64,000 nt of DNA, taken from assembly GCF_019050325.1 (NCBI RefSeq), contig NZ_VOMB01000014.1, positions 1 through 64,000 on the forward strand, given 5' to 3'. The notes below the pieces were generated by a model that was given only the letters and a program-made list of their open reading frames with translations, was not told the DNA's origin and ran no database searches. Position 1 is the first letter of the stretch. Each line of letters starts with the position of its first letter. The DNA is from [Mycobacterium] fortunisiensis (lineage in GTDB: Bacteria; Actinomycetota; Actinomycetes; Mycobacteriales; Mycobacteriaceae). This document shows positions 1 to 9,247 of this stretch, one piece after another. The translations under genes and the position numbers were made by a program.

Positions 1-2
1 CC

Positions 3-71
3 AAGACCGCCGACCAAATCCTGGCCAGCATCGCCAACTACTGCCGACGAATTAATGACTCAGGACACTAG
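3..71 (+). CDS. C-terminal end of a possible IS630-type transposase (partial at left edge)
   Basis: An open frame enters from the left edge and stops at TAG (69-71). It encodes 22 residues ending CRRINDSGH. A tail of the form ILASxAxYCxRIxDSGH is, from memory, typical of IS630-family transposases; nothing else supports the call. The stop lies 7 nt before the converging end of the mmpL gene, so no room remains for an IS terminal repeat before that gene. The element, if real, is either decayed or its end overlaps the mmpL 3' end. It could also be the end of an unrelated gene. Confidence 0.35.
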   Translation, partial: KTADQILASIANYCRRINDSGH

Positions 72-78
72 CCTGCGG

Positions 79-2976
79 TCAGGCCAGGGCGTCGGCGGGA
101 TCCCGCTGGATCGGCTTCGGCCAGGGTTGTGGCGGTGGCCGCTGCCGGACATGCTGCGGCCACCAGAACCAGCGTCCGAGCAGCGTGGCGATCGACGGTG
201 TCATCAGGGACCGCACCACCAGGGTGTCGAACAACAGGCCCAGGCCGATGGTCGTACCGACCTGACCGATGACGATCAGCTTGCTGACCGACATGGACAT
301 CATCGTGAAGGCGAACACCAGGCCCGCCGAGGTGACCACGGCGCCGGTACCCACCATGGCCCGGATGATGCCGGTCTTGAGCCCGGCATGGATCTCCTCC
401 TTGATGCGGGAGACCAGCAGCAGGTTGTAATCCGCGCCGACGGCCAGCAGGACGATGACCGACATCGGCATCACCATCCAGTGCAGCGGGATACCCACGA
501 TGTGCTGCCACAGCAGGACCGACAGACCGAAGGCCGAGGCCAGGCTGAGCACCACGGTGCCGACGATCACCGCAGAGGCGACCACGGCTCGGGTGAGCAC
601 CATCATGATGATGAAGATCAGGATCAGCGCGGCCGCGGCCACGATGAGCAGGTCGTAATCGGCGCCGATCTGCATGTCGTTGAACGTAGCCGAGCTGCCG
701 CCCAGGTAGATCTTGGCGCCCTCGAACGGTGTGCCCTTGATGGCGTCGGCCGCGGCGACCTTCAGCGGTGCGATGCGTGCGGTGCCTTCCGGCGTAAGCG
801 GATCACCCTGGTGAATGATGGTGAACCGCACCGCATGTCCGTCAGGCGACATGAACAGCTCCATGCCCCGCTTGAAGTCGTCGGTCTCGAACGCTTCCGG
901 CGGCAGGTAGAACGAATCGTCGTTGCGGGCCGCGTCGAACGCCTCGCTCATGGCGGTGGCGGTGTTCTGCATCGCCATGTTCTGGTCCTGCTGGGCCTTC
1001 TGCACCTGGTACTGGTTCAGCAGCAGCTGCTTCTGATGCCGCATCGACTGGATCTGCCGCGGCATGGTGGCGACCATCCTCGGCATCAGGTCGGCCATCC
1101 GCTGCATCTCTGGGACCAGCACCTGGAAGTCGTCGGACATCGTGCCGATGCCGTCGAGGCTTTCGAAGATCGACCGTAGCGACCAGCACATCGGGATGTC
1201 GAAGCAGTGCGGCTCCCAGTACAGGTAGTTGCGCAGCGGCCGGAACTGGTCGTCGAAGTCCGCCAGGTGATCGCGCACGTCGGCCATGTCCAGCGACGTC
1301 GTCTTCATCTTGTCGGCCATGCTCTGCGAGACCGCGGCCAGATCGGTCTGGATGCTCATCATCTCGGTCATCGCGTCGATGCTGGTCTGCAGATCGTCGG
1401 CCTGATCGAGCAGATTCTGCAGGTTGGTCTGCGCGTAGTCGTTGTTCATCAACTGCGCCGTGCCGCTCTGGCCGAGCGTGTACGGGATCGTCGAGTGTTT
1501 GATCGGTTCACCGTCGGGACGGGTGATCGTCTGCACCTGGGCGATGCCGTGCACGTTCTTCAGCGCCTTGGCGATTTTGTCGATGACCAGGAAATCGGCC
1601 GGGTTCCGCAGATCGTGGTCGGTCTCGACCATCATCAGGTCCGGGTTCATCTTGGCCTGCGAGAAGTGCCGGAACGCGGCGTCGTAGCCGACGTTCGTCC
1701 CGACGTCAGCGGGCAGGAAGATGCGATCGTTGTAGGTGGTGTGATAGCCGGGCAGGGCCAGCAGACCCACCAACGCCGCCACGATGGCGCACACCAGGAT
1801 GGCGCCCGGCCAGCGGACGGTCGCGGTGCCCACCCGATGCCAGCCGCGGGACCGTGAGTGCCGCTTGGGTTCAAGGATCTTGCCGAAGCGGCCGAGCAAC
1901 GAGATGACCGCCGGCCCCAGGGTCAGTGCCATGGCGACCACGACGACCATGCCGACCGCCAGGGGGATACCCATCGTCTGGAAGTACGGCAGGCGGGTGA
2001 AGTGCAGGCAGAACGTCGCACCGGCGATGGTCAGGCCCGACGCCAGCACCACGTGGGCCGTGCCGTGGAACATGTCGTAGTAGGCGGCCTCTTTGTCCTC
2101 GCCGGCTCTTCGCGCTTCCTGATATCGGCCGATCAGGAAGATCGCGTAGTCGGTGGCCGCGGCGATGGCCAACGTCACAAGCATGTTGGTCGCGAACGTC
2201 GTCAGGCCGAAGAAGTTGTTGTAGCCGAGCAGCGCGACCAGCCCACGGGCGCCGGACAATTCGAGCACGACCATGACGAGCACGATCAGGGTGGTGATGA
2301 TCGACCGGTAGACGCTCAACAGCATGACGGCGATGACGCCGAAGGTGACCATCTCGATGGTCTCCATGCTTTTGTCGCCGACGATGTTCTGATCGGTGCT
2401 CGACGCCGCCGACCCCGTCACATACGCCTTGACACCGTCGGGTGCCGGGCTTTCGGTGGCGATCCGCCGGACCGCCTCCACCGACTCGTTGGCCAGCGTC
2501 TCGCCCTGGTCACCGGCAATGTAGACCTGCACGTAGGCGGCCTTGCCGTCGCGGCTCTGGGCGCCCTTCGCGGTCAGGGTGTCGCCCCAGAAATCCTGTA
2601 CGTGCTGCACGTGGGTGGTGTCGGCGCGCAGGTCGCGGACCATCTTGTCGTAGAAGGCGTGCGCCTCGATGCCCAGCGGCTCTTCGCCTTCGAGGACGAC
2701 CATCACCGAGCTGCTGGTGTCGTACTCCTGGAACTTCTTGCCGACCTCTTTGATGGCGATCATCGATGGCGCGTCGTTGGGGCTCATCGACACCGCGCGC
2801 ATCTTGCCGACGACCTCGAGTTGCGGGACGAGGGTGTTCAGCAGTGCGACGATGACGATCCACACCAGGACGATCGGCAGGGCGAATGTACGGATGAAGC
2901 GGGGGATCGGCGGGTGGGCCTTGTGGCGGCCCGTCTTGATGGCGTCGGTCGGGGTGTCTTCGGTTGGCGCGCTCAT
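79..2976 (-). CDS. mmpL: MmpL5-type RND transporter
   Basis: 965 aa, the length of M. tuberculosis MmpL5, which it resembles throughout. MmpL proteins are inner-membrane, proton-driven RND exporters of lipids, siderophores or drugs. A cytoplasmic basic N-terminus precedes TM1 (about 33-50), followed by a periplasmic domain, a TM bundle, a second periplasmic domain rich in Met/Gln (coiled-coil-like, about 500-680) and a second TM bundle. The paired Asp-Tyr motifs of the proton relay are visible at D276-Y277 ([16 protein letters not shown]) and D849-Y850 ([13 protein letters not shown]). The ATG overlaps the TGA of the upstream mmpS gene (ATGA), implying translational coupling. The operon faces a divergent TetR gene with an operator between them. 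Substrate is unknown; MmpL5 homologues export siderophores and azoles/bedaquiline, and paralogues are common in fast growers. Confidence 0.93.
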   Translation of the reverse strand: MSAPTEDTPTDAIKTGRHKAHPPIPRFIRTFALPIVLVWIVIVALLNTLVPQLEVVGKMRAVSMSPNDAPSMIAIKEVGKKFQEYDTSSSVMVVLEGEEPLGIEAHAFYDKMVRDLRADTTHVQHVQDFWGDTLTAKGAQSRDGKAAYVQVYIAGDQGETLANESVEAVRRIATESPAPDGVKAYVTGSAASSTDQNIVGDKSMETIEMVTFGVIAVMLLSVYRSIITTLIVLVMVVLELSGARGLVALLGYNNFFGLTTFATNMLVTLAIAAATDYAIFLIGRYQEARRAGEDKEAAYYDMFHGTAHVVLASGLTIAGATFCLHFTRLPYFQTMGIPLAVGMVVVVAMALTLGPAVISLLGRFGKILEPKRHSRSRGWHRVGTATVRWPGAILVCAIVAALVGLLALPGYHTTYNDRIFLPADVGTNVGYDAAFRHFSQAKMNPDLMMVETDHDLRNPADFLVIDKIAKALKNVHGIAQVQTITRPDGEPIKHSTIPYTLGQSGTAQLMNNDYAQTNLQNLLDQADDLQTSIDAMTEMMSIQTDLAAVSQSMADKMKTTSLDMADVRDHLADFDDQFRPLRNYLYWEPHCFDIPMCWSLRSIFESLDGIGTMSDDFQVLVPEMQRMADLMPRMVATMPRQIQSMRHQKQLLLNQYQVQKAQQDQNMAMQNTATAMSEAFDAARNDDSFYLPPEAFETDDFKRGMELFMSPDGHAVRFTIIHQGDPLTPEGTARIAPLKVAAADAIKGTPFEGAKIYLGGSSATFNDMQIGADYDLLIVAAAALILIFIIMMVLTRAVVASAVIVGTVVLSLASAFGLSVLLWQHIVGIPLHWMVMPMSVIVLLAVGADYNLLLVSRIKEEIHAGLKTGIIRAMVGTGAVVTSAGLVFAFTMMSMSVSKLIVIGQVGTTIGLGLLFDTLVVRSLMTPSIATLLGRWFWWPQHVRQRPPPQPWPKPIQRDPADALA

Positions 2977-3398
2977 GCTGCCTTCACAAAGCAGAAGGTT
3001 TGTGCGTTCAATCCAGTAGCCGTTCTCTCTTCTTTGACCTCGTCATCGACGCTGACTCGGCAACTGATGCTGCTTCCATCGCCTTGGGCCATGATGTTGG
3101 GCTGCACCGACGGCAACGTGGTCTGCAGGGTCAAAGTCCATGGCAGCGGCACACGCCCGGTGCGCTGCGGTTTGCCTTCGAGGTCCATGTAGTTGATGAC
3201 GGCGGTGCTGCCGGTGCCGAAGATCTCGTACTTGACGACCTTGGGGTTGAAGTCCTCGGCGTTATCCGAGGTGATGTCGGTGATGATGACCGGGTGCGCG
3301 CCGAAGACCTTGCGCACGTTCATCACGATGAGCGCGCCTGCCACCATGGCGACGACGATCAGGGCAGGGAGCCAGATTCGGCGAATGACCTTCAGCAT
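2973..3398 (-). CDS. mmpS: MmpS5-type membrane accessory protein
   Basis: 141 aa from the chosen ATG, matching the roughly 142-residue MmpS5. One N-terminal TM helix ([17 protein letters not shown], about residues 8-25) anchors a periplasmic beta domain with the family motifs [46 protein letters not shown] and the conserved end CFVKAA. MmpS proteins work with the paired MmpL. The frame stays open upstream, with possible starts at 3437 (ATG), 3464 (ATG) and 3506 (TTG). None has a good ribosome binding site, and the family length favours 3398. The stop overlaps the mmpL start. Confidence 0.88.
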   Translation of the reverse strand: MLKVIRRIWLPALIVVAMVAGALIVMNVRKVFGAHPVIITDITSDNAEDFNPKVVKYEIFGTGSTAVINYMDLEGKPQRTGRVPLPWTLTLQTTLPSVQPNIMAQGDGSSISCRVSVDDEVKEERTATGLNAQTFCFVKAA

Positions 3399-3563
3399 TG
3401 CGGCTGCCCAGGCCGAAACATGATGAGGGGCAGCCATGTTCGGCCTGGTCTTGCTGCGGTCCATCGGCGATATGACGCGGTGCCGGCAGTCAAGAGGGCC
3501 TCCCAATGTTCGATGCGTTCGCGACGACCTGGGCGTTCGGCAGTCTACGCAGTCCGAGGACTA

Positions 3564-3592
3564 AAGTTAGCCGAATAAGTGGATCGTCACAA
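3564..3592 (-). promoter_or_regulatory. Candidate mmpS-mmpL promoter
   Basis: On the minus strand, TTGTGA (3592-3587) and TAACTT (3569-3564) are separated by 17 nt, a good sigma-A-type spacing. The -35 box lies inside the palindrome at 3575-3601, so a repressor bound there would block this promoter. Predicted from sequence only. Confidence 0.5.
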
Positions 3593-3601
3593 TCCACTTA
3601 T
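3575..3601. promoter_or_regulatory. Perfect 10-bp inverted repeat, TetR operator candidate
   Basis: Arms ATAAGTGGAT (3575-3584) and ATCCACTTAT (3592-3601) are exact reverse complements separated by 7 nt (CGTCACA). The palindrome lies between divergent mmpS-mmpL and a TetR gene. It covers the -35 box of the former and about the -35 position of the latter. A weaker half-site, GATCACTTAA, follows at 3608-3617. TetR control of mmpS5/mmpL5 through such a palindrome is known in M. abscessus. Confidence 0.75.
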
Positions 3602-3614
3602 GGCGCTGATCACT

Positions 3615-3620
3615 TAAACT
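3615..3620 (+). promoter_or_regulatory. -10 box of a probably leaderless tetR transcript
   Basis: TAAACT fits TANNNT and ends 6 nt before the ATG at 3627. Transcription would therefore begin at or next to the start codon, the usual arrangement of leaderless mycobacterial mRNAs. The gene has no convincing Shine-Dalgarno sequence. Confidence 0.45.
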
Positions 3621-3626
3621 GCAGCC

Positions 3627-4289
3627 ATGGTTGACGAATGCCCACGCGCTCTGCGCAAGGATGCCGAGCGCAATCGGCAGCGTGTGCTCGCGGCTGCGCG
3701 GGAACTCTTCGCCGAAAAGGGCGTCGAGGCGACGCTGAACGACGTGGCGCATCACGCCAACGTCGGTGTGGGCACGGTGTATCGACGCTTCGCCACGAAG
3801 GAAGAGCTGCTCGATGCGGTGTTCGAGGACGGCATCGACCAAGTCGTCGCACTCGCGGAAACTGCTCTGCGAAATGAGAATTCGTGGGATGGGTTCGTGT
3901 GGTTCGTCGAGCATCTCTGTGAGTTGACCGCGACCGACCGGGGTCTGCGAGAGATGGTCTACAGCAAAGCGTACGGCGGCCGGCGGGTCGAGCATTCGCG
4001 GCTGCGCCTCGCCCCGCCGATCTCCGAACTTGTCAAACGGGCGCGGGAAGACGGCTATTTGCGGCCCGAGGTGCAATCCACGGACATGCCGATCCTGAGC
4101 TTTCTGGCCGGCGTGGTGAGTGAATGGGCCGGCCACGTCGAGCCCGAACTGTGGCGCCGCTACGTCGAACTGCTGGTCGACGGCCTGCGATGTCGGCCCG
4201 TGCAGCAGCGGTTGCGCGTCGACGCGCTGGGGGAAGATCAGATGGACGCCGCGATGCGGGGCTGGCATCCCGCCGGCGATCCGGCCTGA
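3627..4289 (+). CDS. TetR-family regulator, probable repressor of mmpS-mmpL
   Basis: 220 aa. The N-terminal helix-turn-helix is clear: RQRVLAAARELFAEKGVEAT, then LNDVAHHANVGVGTVYRRFATKEELLDAVFED (about residues 18-75), matching the TetR signature. The C-terminal ligand domain is unassigned. It is transcribed away from mmpS-mmpL with a perfect palindrome in the 120-bp gap, so autorepression and repression of the efflux operon are the natural reading. The C-terminal regions of TetR regulators vary too much to predict the inducer. Confidence 0.9.
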   Translation: MVDECPRALRKDAERNRQRVLAAARELFAEKGVEATLNDVAHHANVGVGTVYRRFATKEELLDAVFEDGIDQVVALAETALRNENSWDGFVWFVEHLCELTATDRGLREMVYSKAYGGRRVEHSRLRLAPPISELVKRAREDGYLRPEVQSTDMPILSFLAGVVSEWAGHVEPELWRRYVELLVDGLRCRPVQQRLRVDALGEDQMDAAMRGWHPAGDPA

Positions 4290-4301
4290 GCATCCCGCGC
4301 C

Positions 4302-4751
4302 TCAGCGTGACCGCGCTGGGCCTCGGTCGGCGAGCCCGGCCGCCAGCACCAACAAGGTCAATGTGACGATGGCCAGCAGCACCTGCGGATGCAGGCCCAG
4401 AACCGTCTTGTTGTCGAACTCCGGATCGTGAATTGCGGTCCGGGGAAACAGCATTGCACCCAGAAGGCCGACCCACGGCGTTGCCAGGACCGCGCAGGCC
4501 GTCCAGATCCGTGATCGGATGCCACCGTTGCGCTGGCCCAGCAGGGTCAGCGCGAACGCGCCGAGCAGCGTTGACATCACGATGTACTGGGCGTCATGGA
4601 ATTTCGCGTGCGGCGGCCACGCGTCGTTGCGCATGTGCTGCACGGCACTGGCCGGGATCACGAAATCCGCCAGCAGCGCACCGACCATCGTCACGGTCGC
4701 GACGAGCATGGTGAGAACGCGTGCGGTGAGGAGGCTTTTGGGAGTCGTCAC
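4302..4751 (-). CDS. Small four-helix membrane protein of unknown function
   Basis: 149 aa from GTG 4751, which begins VTTPKSLLTARVL. Four hydrophobic segments are visible: VLTMLVATVTMVGALLADF, YIVMSTLLGAFALTLLG, WTACAVLATPWVGLLGAML and VLLAIVTLTLLVLAAGLA. A conserved-looking loop, HMRNDAWPPHAKFHDAQY, lies between helices 1 and 2. No family was recognised. The GTG overlaps the end of the upstream TetR gene by a few bases short of its stop, so both are probably one transcription unit and this may be a target of that regulator. It converges on the preceding TetR gene with a 12-bp gap. Confidence 0.72.
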   Translation of the reverse strand: MTTPKSLLTARVLTMLVATVTMVGALLADFVIPASAVQHMRNDAWPPHAKFHDAQYIVMSTLLGAFALTLLGQRNGGIRSRIWTACAVLATPWVGLLGAMLFPRTAIHDPEFDNKTVLGLHPQVLLAIVTLTLLVLAAGLADRGPARSR

Positions 4752-4752
4752 G

Positions 4753-5346
4753 CTAGGGCCTTTCTGCCGGGGGTGAGGGTGTCGCGGATTGGCCGCGCAG
4801 GTAGTCGTCGACAACCCGGTGTACGTACTCGTCGTCGAAGACCCGGTCGGCGACAAGCCGCCGGTAGAACAGCGGGCCCACCAACTCGTCGACGGCGAGG
4901 TCGATGTCGAGGTCTGCGGGGAGTTCGGCACGGGCGGCGCCGTCGGTCAGGATTGCGCGTATCACCCGGGTGCCCGATTCGTACAGCGTGCGCTTGATGT
5001 CCGCGAAAACCGGGTCGACACCGGCCCGTTCGATCATCACGCGCATGCCCTGCTGGGTGGCCGGCTCGTGCAACATCGAGCGGATCCTGGACAGCTCGGT
5101 CGCCAAGTCTTCGCGGAGATCTCCGGTCGGCCGCGATTGCCGCTGGGCGATGTGTGAGACGACCGTGTCGCGGATCAGTTCCGGTGGTTCGGGCCAGAGC
5201 CGGTACAGCGTGGCCCGGCTCATCCCGCCGCGCGCCGCGACGGCACCGTGGGTCAGGCCGGCCAGGCCTTGTTCGACCAGCAGTTCCCGGGCCGCGGTCA
5301 GGGCGGCCTCCCGACTGCGCACCGTGCGTGGATCCAGCGGACGCAC
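4753..5346 (-). CDS. TetR-family regulator
   Basis: 197 aa from GTG 5346. This start is chosen because a strong Shine-Dalgarno sequence (AAAGGAGG, 5353-5360) sits 6 nt upstream. The frame extends to 5442 but without such a site. The helix-turn-helix reads REAALTAARELLVEQGLAGLTHGAVAARGGMSRATLYRLW, the TetR pattern. It is divergent from the SDR gene at 5451 and co-directional with the membrane-protein gene that follows. The 104-bp divergent gap contains two copies of TGTATCG (5376-5382 and 5391-5397) that may be half-sites. Confidence 0.88.
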   Translation of the reverse strand: MRPLDPRTVRSREAALTAARELLVEQGLAGLTHGAVAARGGMSRATLYRLWPEPPELIRDTVVSHIAQRQSRPTGDLREDLATELSRIRSMLHEPATQQGMRVMIERAGVDPVFADIKRTLYESGTRVIRAILTDGAARAELPADLDIDLAVDELVGPLFYRRLVADRVFDDEYVHRVVDDYLRGQSATPSPPAERP

Positions 5347-5450
5347 CGAATCCTCCTTTAAAACAAGTTGTATCGGAGATATGCGACAAAATGTATCGAA
5401 AGCTGGGTGGTTTGGGAAGCCTCCGGTCGCGGCCGGGCACAATCGGTGCC

Positions 5451-6188
5451 ATGCAGAAAGTCGTGGTCATCACCGGCGCGGGCAGCGGCATCGGGCGGGC
5501 GACGGCTCGGGTGCTGCTGGCGGCGGGCCATCAGGTCGTCCTGGCCGGTCGTCGGCCCGAGTCATTGGCCGAAACGGCGGCCGGTGATCCGAATGCCCGG
5601 GTGATCGCCACCGACGTCACCGACTCGGCCTCGGTGCGGGCCCTGTTCGACGGCACGGTCGAGGCGCTGGGGCGGGTCGACGTGCTGTTCAACAACGCCG
5701 GCGTGTTCGGTCCGTCCGCCTCCATCGCCGACATCACCGATGACCAGTGGCAGGCCACGTGGCGCACCAACGTCGACGGCGCGGTGTTCTGCGCCCGGGC
5801 AGCCACTCGCGTCATGGCCGCTCAACTACCTCGGGGCGGACGGATCATCAACAACGGGTCCCTGTCGGCACACCGGCCCAGGCCCAACAGCCTGGCCTAC
5901 ACCACCACCAAGCATGCGATCAGCGGACTGACGGCGTCAATGCTGTTGGATCTGCGTGACATTGACATCTGCGTCACCCAGATCGACATCGGTAATGCCG
6001 CCACCGACATGACCGCCGGATTCAGTCACCAGACCGCGCAAGCCGACGGAAGCCTGGCGGCTGAACCAACTTTCGACGTCGAGCACGTGGCCCGCGTCGT
6101 TGCCTATCTGGTCGATCTGCCACTGGACGTCTCGGTTCCGTCGTTGACGGTGATGGCGCGGGCCATGCCGTACTTCGGCCGCGGCTGA
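5451..6188 (+). CDS. Short-chain dehydrogenase/reductase
   Basis: 245 aa, classical SDR length. The cofactor motif TGAGSGIG (8-15), the structural NNAG (81-84), and the catalytic S137 region with Y150 and K154 (YTTTK) are all present. R34-R35 after beta-2 suggest NADP(H) preference. Substrate is unknown. It is divergent from the TetR at 4753-5346 and is followed after 9 nt by a hydroxypyruvate isomerase gene, probably in one operon. Confidence 0.92.
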   Translation: MQKVVVITGAGSGIGRATARVLLAAGHQVVLAGRRPESLAETAAGDPNARVIATDVTDSASVRALFDGTVEALGRVDVLFNNAGVFGPSASIADITDDQWQATWRTNVDGAVFCARAATRVMAAQLPRGGRIINNGSLSAHRPRPNSLAYTTTKHAISGLTASMLLDLRDIDICVTQIDIGNAATDMTAGFSHQTAQADGSLAAEPTFDVEHVARVVAYLVDLPLDVSVPSLTVMARAMPYFGRG

Positions 6189-6197
6189 CGGGTTCCG

Positions 6198-7016
6198 ATG
6201 GCCGCCGCACATCCACGCTTCGTGGTCAACTGCTCCGTCCTGCTCACCGAGCTGCCGCTGCTGCAGCGTCCGCGGGCCGCGCGGGCCGCCGGGTTCGACG
6301 CGGTCGAATTCTGGTGGCCGTTCGACGATCCGGTTCCCCCCGACGCTGAGGTGGAGGCCTTCGTGCAGGCCGTCGAAGAGGCCGGGGTGCGCCTGGTCGC
6401 GCTGAACTTCGCCGGCGGCGACATGGCGGCCGGCGAGCGTGGGCTGGTCTCGGACCCGGCGCACCGCGAGGCCTTCCGCGACAACGTCGACATCGCGCTC
6501 GGTATCGCAGATCGACTGGGCACCAAGGCATTCAACGCCTTGTACGGCAACCGCCGCTCCGGCCTGGACCCGCGGGTGCAAGACACGACCGCGGTCGAGA
6601 ACCTGACCTACGCCGCCCGTCGCGCCGCCGACACCGACGCGACGATTCTGATCGAACCGCTCAGCGGCGTGCCCGGCTATCCCTTGAAGACCGCCGCCGA
6701 CGCGATGTCGGTGATCGAACGGGTCTCCGGTGGGTCTGGTTTGACCTCGGTCAAACTGCTGGCCGACCTGTACCACCTGCACGTCAACGGTGACGACGTG
6801 GCGGCGGTGATCGACCGGTACATCGCACACATCGGGCACGTGCAGATCGCCGATGCGCCGGGGCGTGGCGCGCCCGGCACCGGCCGCATGGACATCGCCG
6901 GCCACCTGGCCCGCCTCGAACAGGCCGGCTATCACGGCCGCATCAGCCTCGAATATCAGGACCACAGCCCAGATCCGTTCGCGTGGCTGCCGGCCGGATG
7001 GCGAACACGCCGCTGA
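6198..7016 (+). CDS. hyi: Hydroxypyruvate isomerase family TIM-barrel protein
   Basis: 272 aa. Features of the Hyi/OtnI family are visible: the N-terminal FVVNCSVLLTELPLLQRPRAARAAGFDAVEFWWPF, ILIEPLSGVPGYPLKTAADA, LLADLYHLHVNGDD, HIGHVQIADAPGRGAPGTG and ISLEYQD. These supply the metal-binding Glu, Asp, His and Glu of the barrel. The usual reaction interconverts hydroxypyruvate and tartronate semialdehyde in glyoxylate use. No gcl or tartronate-semialdehyde reductase gene is nearby; the partner here is an SDR, so the in vivo substrate is open. A strong stem-loop follows the gene. Confidence 0.85.
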   Translation: MAAAHPRFVVNCSVLLTELPLLQRPRAARAAGFDAVEFWWPFDDPVPPDAEVEAFVQAVEEAGVRLVALNFAGGDMAAGERGLVSDPAHREAFRDNVDIALGIADRLGTKAFNALYGNRRSGLDPRVQDTTAVENLTYAARRAADTDATILIEPLSGVPGYPLKTAADAMSVIERVSGGSGLTSVKLLADLYHLHVNGDDVAAVIDRYIAHIGHVQIADAPGRGAPGTGRMDIAGHLARLEQAGYHGRISLEYQDHSPDPFAWLPAGWRTRR

Positions 7017-7040
7017 AAACCAACCCGCGCCAGCTGCCAA

Positions 7041-7072
7041 CAGAGCCGGTGGCCTGCTGGCCACCGGCTCTG
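7041..7072 (+). terminator. Terminator-like stem-loop after hyi
   Basis: A perfect 14-bp inverted repeat (7041-7054 with 7059-7072, arm CAGAGCCGGTGGCC) has a 4-nt loop TGCT. It lies 24 nt after the hyi stop. No T-tract follows, as is common for mycobacterial terminators. Confidence 0.7.
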
Positions 7073-7348
7073 TACAGCGGAAAGTCCCCGGATCACGGGT
7101 ACTCATCTGCGTGTTTGTCCATACCACGGGGATCGCCCGAATATCGAGGACACTTCCATGGTCGTCCTCGCTATTCGGTAAAAGCAATTTTCAGAATGTG
7201 AGTTTGGCTACAGCCCAACCGGTTTCGAGGTCCGAAAGTGCGCCGCGTCACAGCGCCCGGTGGTGGCCTATGCTCGGTGCGGCGAACGACGTGCCCACGG
7301 GCGGTTTCGCCGGTGACCGGTGGAATCTGACCCAGGGAAAGTTCGAAC
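7073..7348. other. Intergenic region before the acyltransferase gene
   Basis: No credible ORF is visible. A TATGCT at 7269-7274 could be a -10 box for the downstream gene, with only a weak -35 (GTCACA, 7247-7252). Nothing else is recognised. Confidence 0.4.
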
Positions 7349-9244
7349 GTGCAGGTAGTTGTCGGCGACCCGGCCCGCGTTGCCCCCGCACGCGTACAGA
7401 CACGCGACGACCTGATCGGGTTGAGCGGTGTGGCCGTCCTGGCGGTGGTCGTCAGTCACATCTGGCTCGGCCGGGCCGGCGCGGGGCTGGACGTCCTGTT
7501 CATCCTGGCCGGGTTCTTCATCGGTGGCCGCGTGCTGCCCCATCTCGGGACGCCAAGCCCCGGCGTGCTGCTCGGCGAGCTGGGCCGCACGGTGCGTTGG
7601 TTGGCGCCGCCGTTGGTTCTGGTGCTGGCCGTGTGCGCGGTACTCACGGTGCTCATCCAGCCGCAGACCCGCTGGGAGGCCTTCGCCGACCAAACCCTGG
7701 CCGGCCTGGGCTTCTACCAGAATTGGCAGCTGCTTGCCTCGGCCGACGACTATGTTCGGGCCAGTGAGACAGTGACGCCGCTGCATCACCTGTGGGCGAT
7801 CTCGGTGCTGGGTCAGTTCACGCTCGCATTCTTCGTGCTGACCGGCGTCATCGTGGCCCTCACTCGGAGGCGGGGGCGGCACGCGCGACGCACGATCCTG
7901 GCGGCGGTCTCGGCCGTCGCGCTGGCGGCGTCGCTGTATTACGCGCTCACCAACCGAACCGAAAACCCCATGTTCGCCTACTACAGCACCGGTGCCCGGG
8001 CCTGGGAGCTGCTGGCCGGGGTGCTGGCCGCCCTGCTCGTCGCCGGTGTGCACTGGCCCGCCCGTCGGCTCAGTTGGCTGCGTGCTGCCCCGCTGCTCAT
8101 TGTCGGGACCATCGCCTACCCGCTGTACCTCTGGCATTGGCCGCTGCTGATTTTCTGGCTGGCCACCATCGATGACGACTCCGCCGGCCTGATCGGCGGC
8201 GTCGCGGTCGGGGTGACCGCGGTGCTGCTCGCGATGCTCACCGCGCGGCTGGCCACGGCGCCGTGGCGGCACCGTGCCCGCCAGTGGCCGGCCCCGGGTG
8301 CGGTCGCGCTCGTCGTGGCGCTGGGTTTGGTGGCGGCGTCGGTGATGTGGCGTGGGCACGTCACGCTGGCCCGGGCCAGCGGCGCGGAGCTGAGCATGCT
8401 GTCGATGCGCGATTACCCCGGCGCGCGGGCCCTGATCGAGAACCGTCGGGTGGCCAAACTGCCGATGCGGCCCAGCGCCCTGGAAGCCGCCGACGACATC
8501 CCGCCGTCATCGATGGATCATTGCGTCACCGGATTCACCGGGGACGAGGTGATCACCTGCAGCTACGGAGATCCCAAGGGCGCCCACACGATTGCGCTCG
8601 CCGGTGGCTCCCACTCGGAGCATTGGCTCACCGCGCTGCATCAGATCGGGCGCCGGCACGGTGTCAAGATCACCACGTACCTGAAGCTGGGTTGCCCGCT
8701 CACCACCAAGCAGGTGCCGATCATCGCCGGATCGTTCGAGCCCTACCCGTCCTGCCGGGCGTGGTCGGATCATGCGTTGGCGCAGATCATCGCCGACCGG
8801 CCGGACTACGTTTTCTTCACCTCGACCCGTCCGATCCTCAACGGTCCTGGCGACTACGTGCCGGATTACTACCTGGGCATCTGGGATGAATTGTCCGCCA
8901 ACGGCATTCCGATGCTGGGCATGCGCGACACCCCGTGGATGGTCCGGGATGGGTGGTTCTTCTCGCCGGTCGACTGTCTGTCGGACGGCGGTGACGCCGA
9001 CAGCTGTGGGTTATCCAGGGAAGAGGCGTTGGCACAGCGCAATCCGACGCTCGCGCATCTGGCCGACTATCCGCTGATGAAGGTGCTCGACCTCAGTGAC
9101 GCGGTGTGCCGGCCGGCCATCTGCCGGGCGGTGGAGGGCAACGTCCTGATCTATCACGATCCCCACCACCTGTCAGGGGCCTATGTCCGCACCCTCACCG
9201 ACGAGTTGGCGCGACAGCTGTCCGACGCTGTCGGATGGTGGTAG
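7349..9244 (+). CDS. OafA-type acyltransferase fused to an SGNH domain
   Basis: 631 aa. The N-terminal half (about 25-335) is a polytopic acyltransferase-3 domain, with LDVLFILAGFFIGG matching the family's DVFFVLSGFLI motif and LYLWHWPLLIFW near its end. The C-terminal half is an SGNH/GDSL-like extracytoplasmic domain, with GGSHS (nucleophile S421) and DPHH (D604, H607). Such fusions O-acylate cell-envelope glycans or lipids: the membrane part delivers the acyl group and the SGNH part transfers it. The opening DGLR-type motif is degenerate (DDLIGLSG). The GTG start follows AGGGAAAG. Target is unknown. Confidence 0.88.
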   Translation: MQVVVGDPARVAPARVQTRDDLIGLSGVAVLAVVVSHIWLGRAGAGLDVLFILAGFFIGGRVLPHLGTPSPGVLLGELGRTVRWLAPPLVLVLAVCAVLTVLIQPQTRWEAFADQTLAGLGFYQNWQLLASADDYVRASETVTPLHHLWAISVLGQFTLAFFVLTGVIVALTRRRGRHARRTILAAVSAVALAASLYYALTNRTENPMFAYYSTGARAWELLAGVLAALLVAGVHWPARRLSWLRAAPLLIVGTIAYPLYLWHWPLLIFWLATIDDDSAGLIGGVAVGVTAVLLAMLTARLATAPWRHRARQWPAPGAVALVVALGLVAASVMWRGHVTLARASGAELSMLSMRDYPGARALIENRRVAKLPMRPSALEAADDIPPSSMDHCVTGFTGDEVITCSYGDPKGAHTIALAGGSHSEHWLTALHQIGRRHGVKITTYLKLGCPLTTKQVPIIAGSFEPYPSCRAWSDHALAQIIADRPDYVFFTSTRPILNGPGDYVPDYYLGIWDELSANGIPMLGMRDTPWMVRDGWFFSPVDCLSDGGDADSCGLSREEALAQRNPTLAHLADYPLMKVLDLSDAVCRPAICRAVEGNVLIYHDPHHLSGAYVRTLTDELARQLSDAVGWW

Positions 9245-9247
9245 CCG

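Noticed and set aside
55..1179. 374-codon open frame opposite mmpL
   Set aside because: Its translation is His/Arg/Gln-rich with no domain pattern, typical of an antisense shadow in GC-rich DNA; mmpL is clear on the other strand.
1858..3192. 444-codon frame opposite mmpL and mmpS
   Set aside because: Asp/His/Gln-rich antisense shadow with no recognisable motif.
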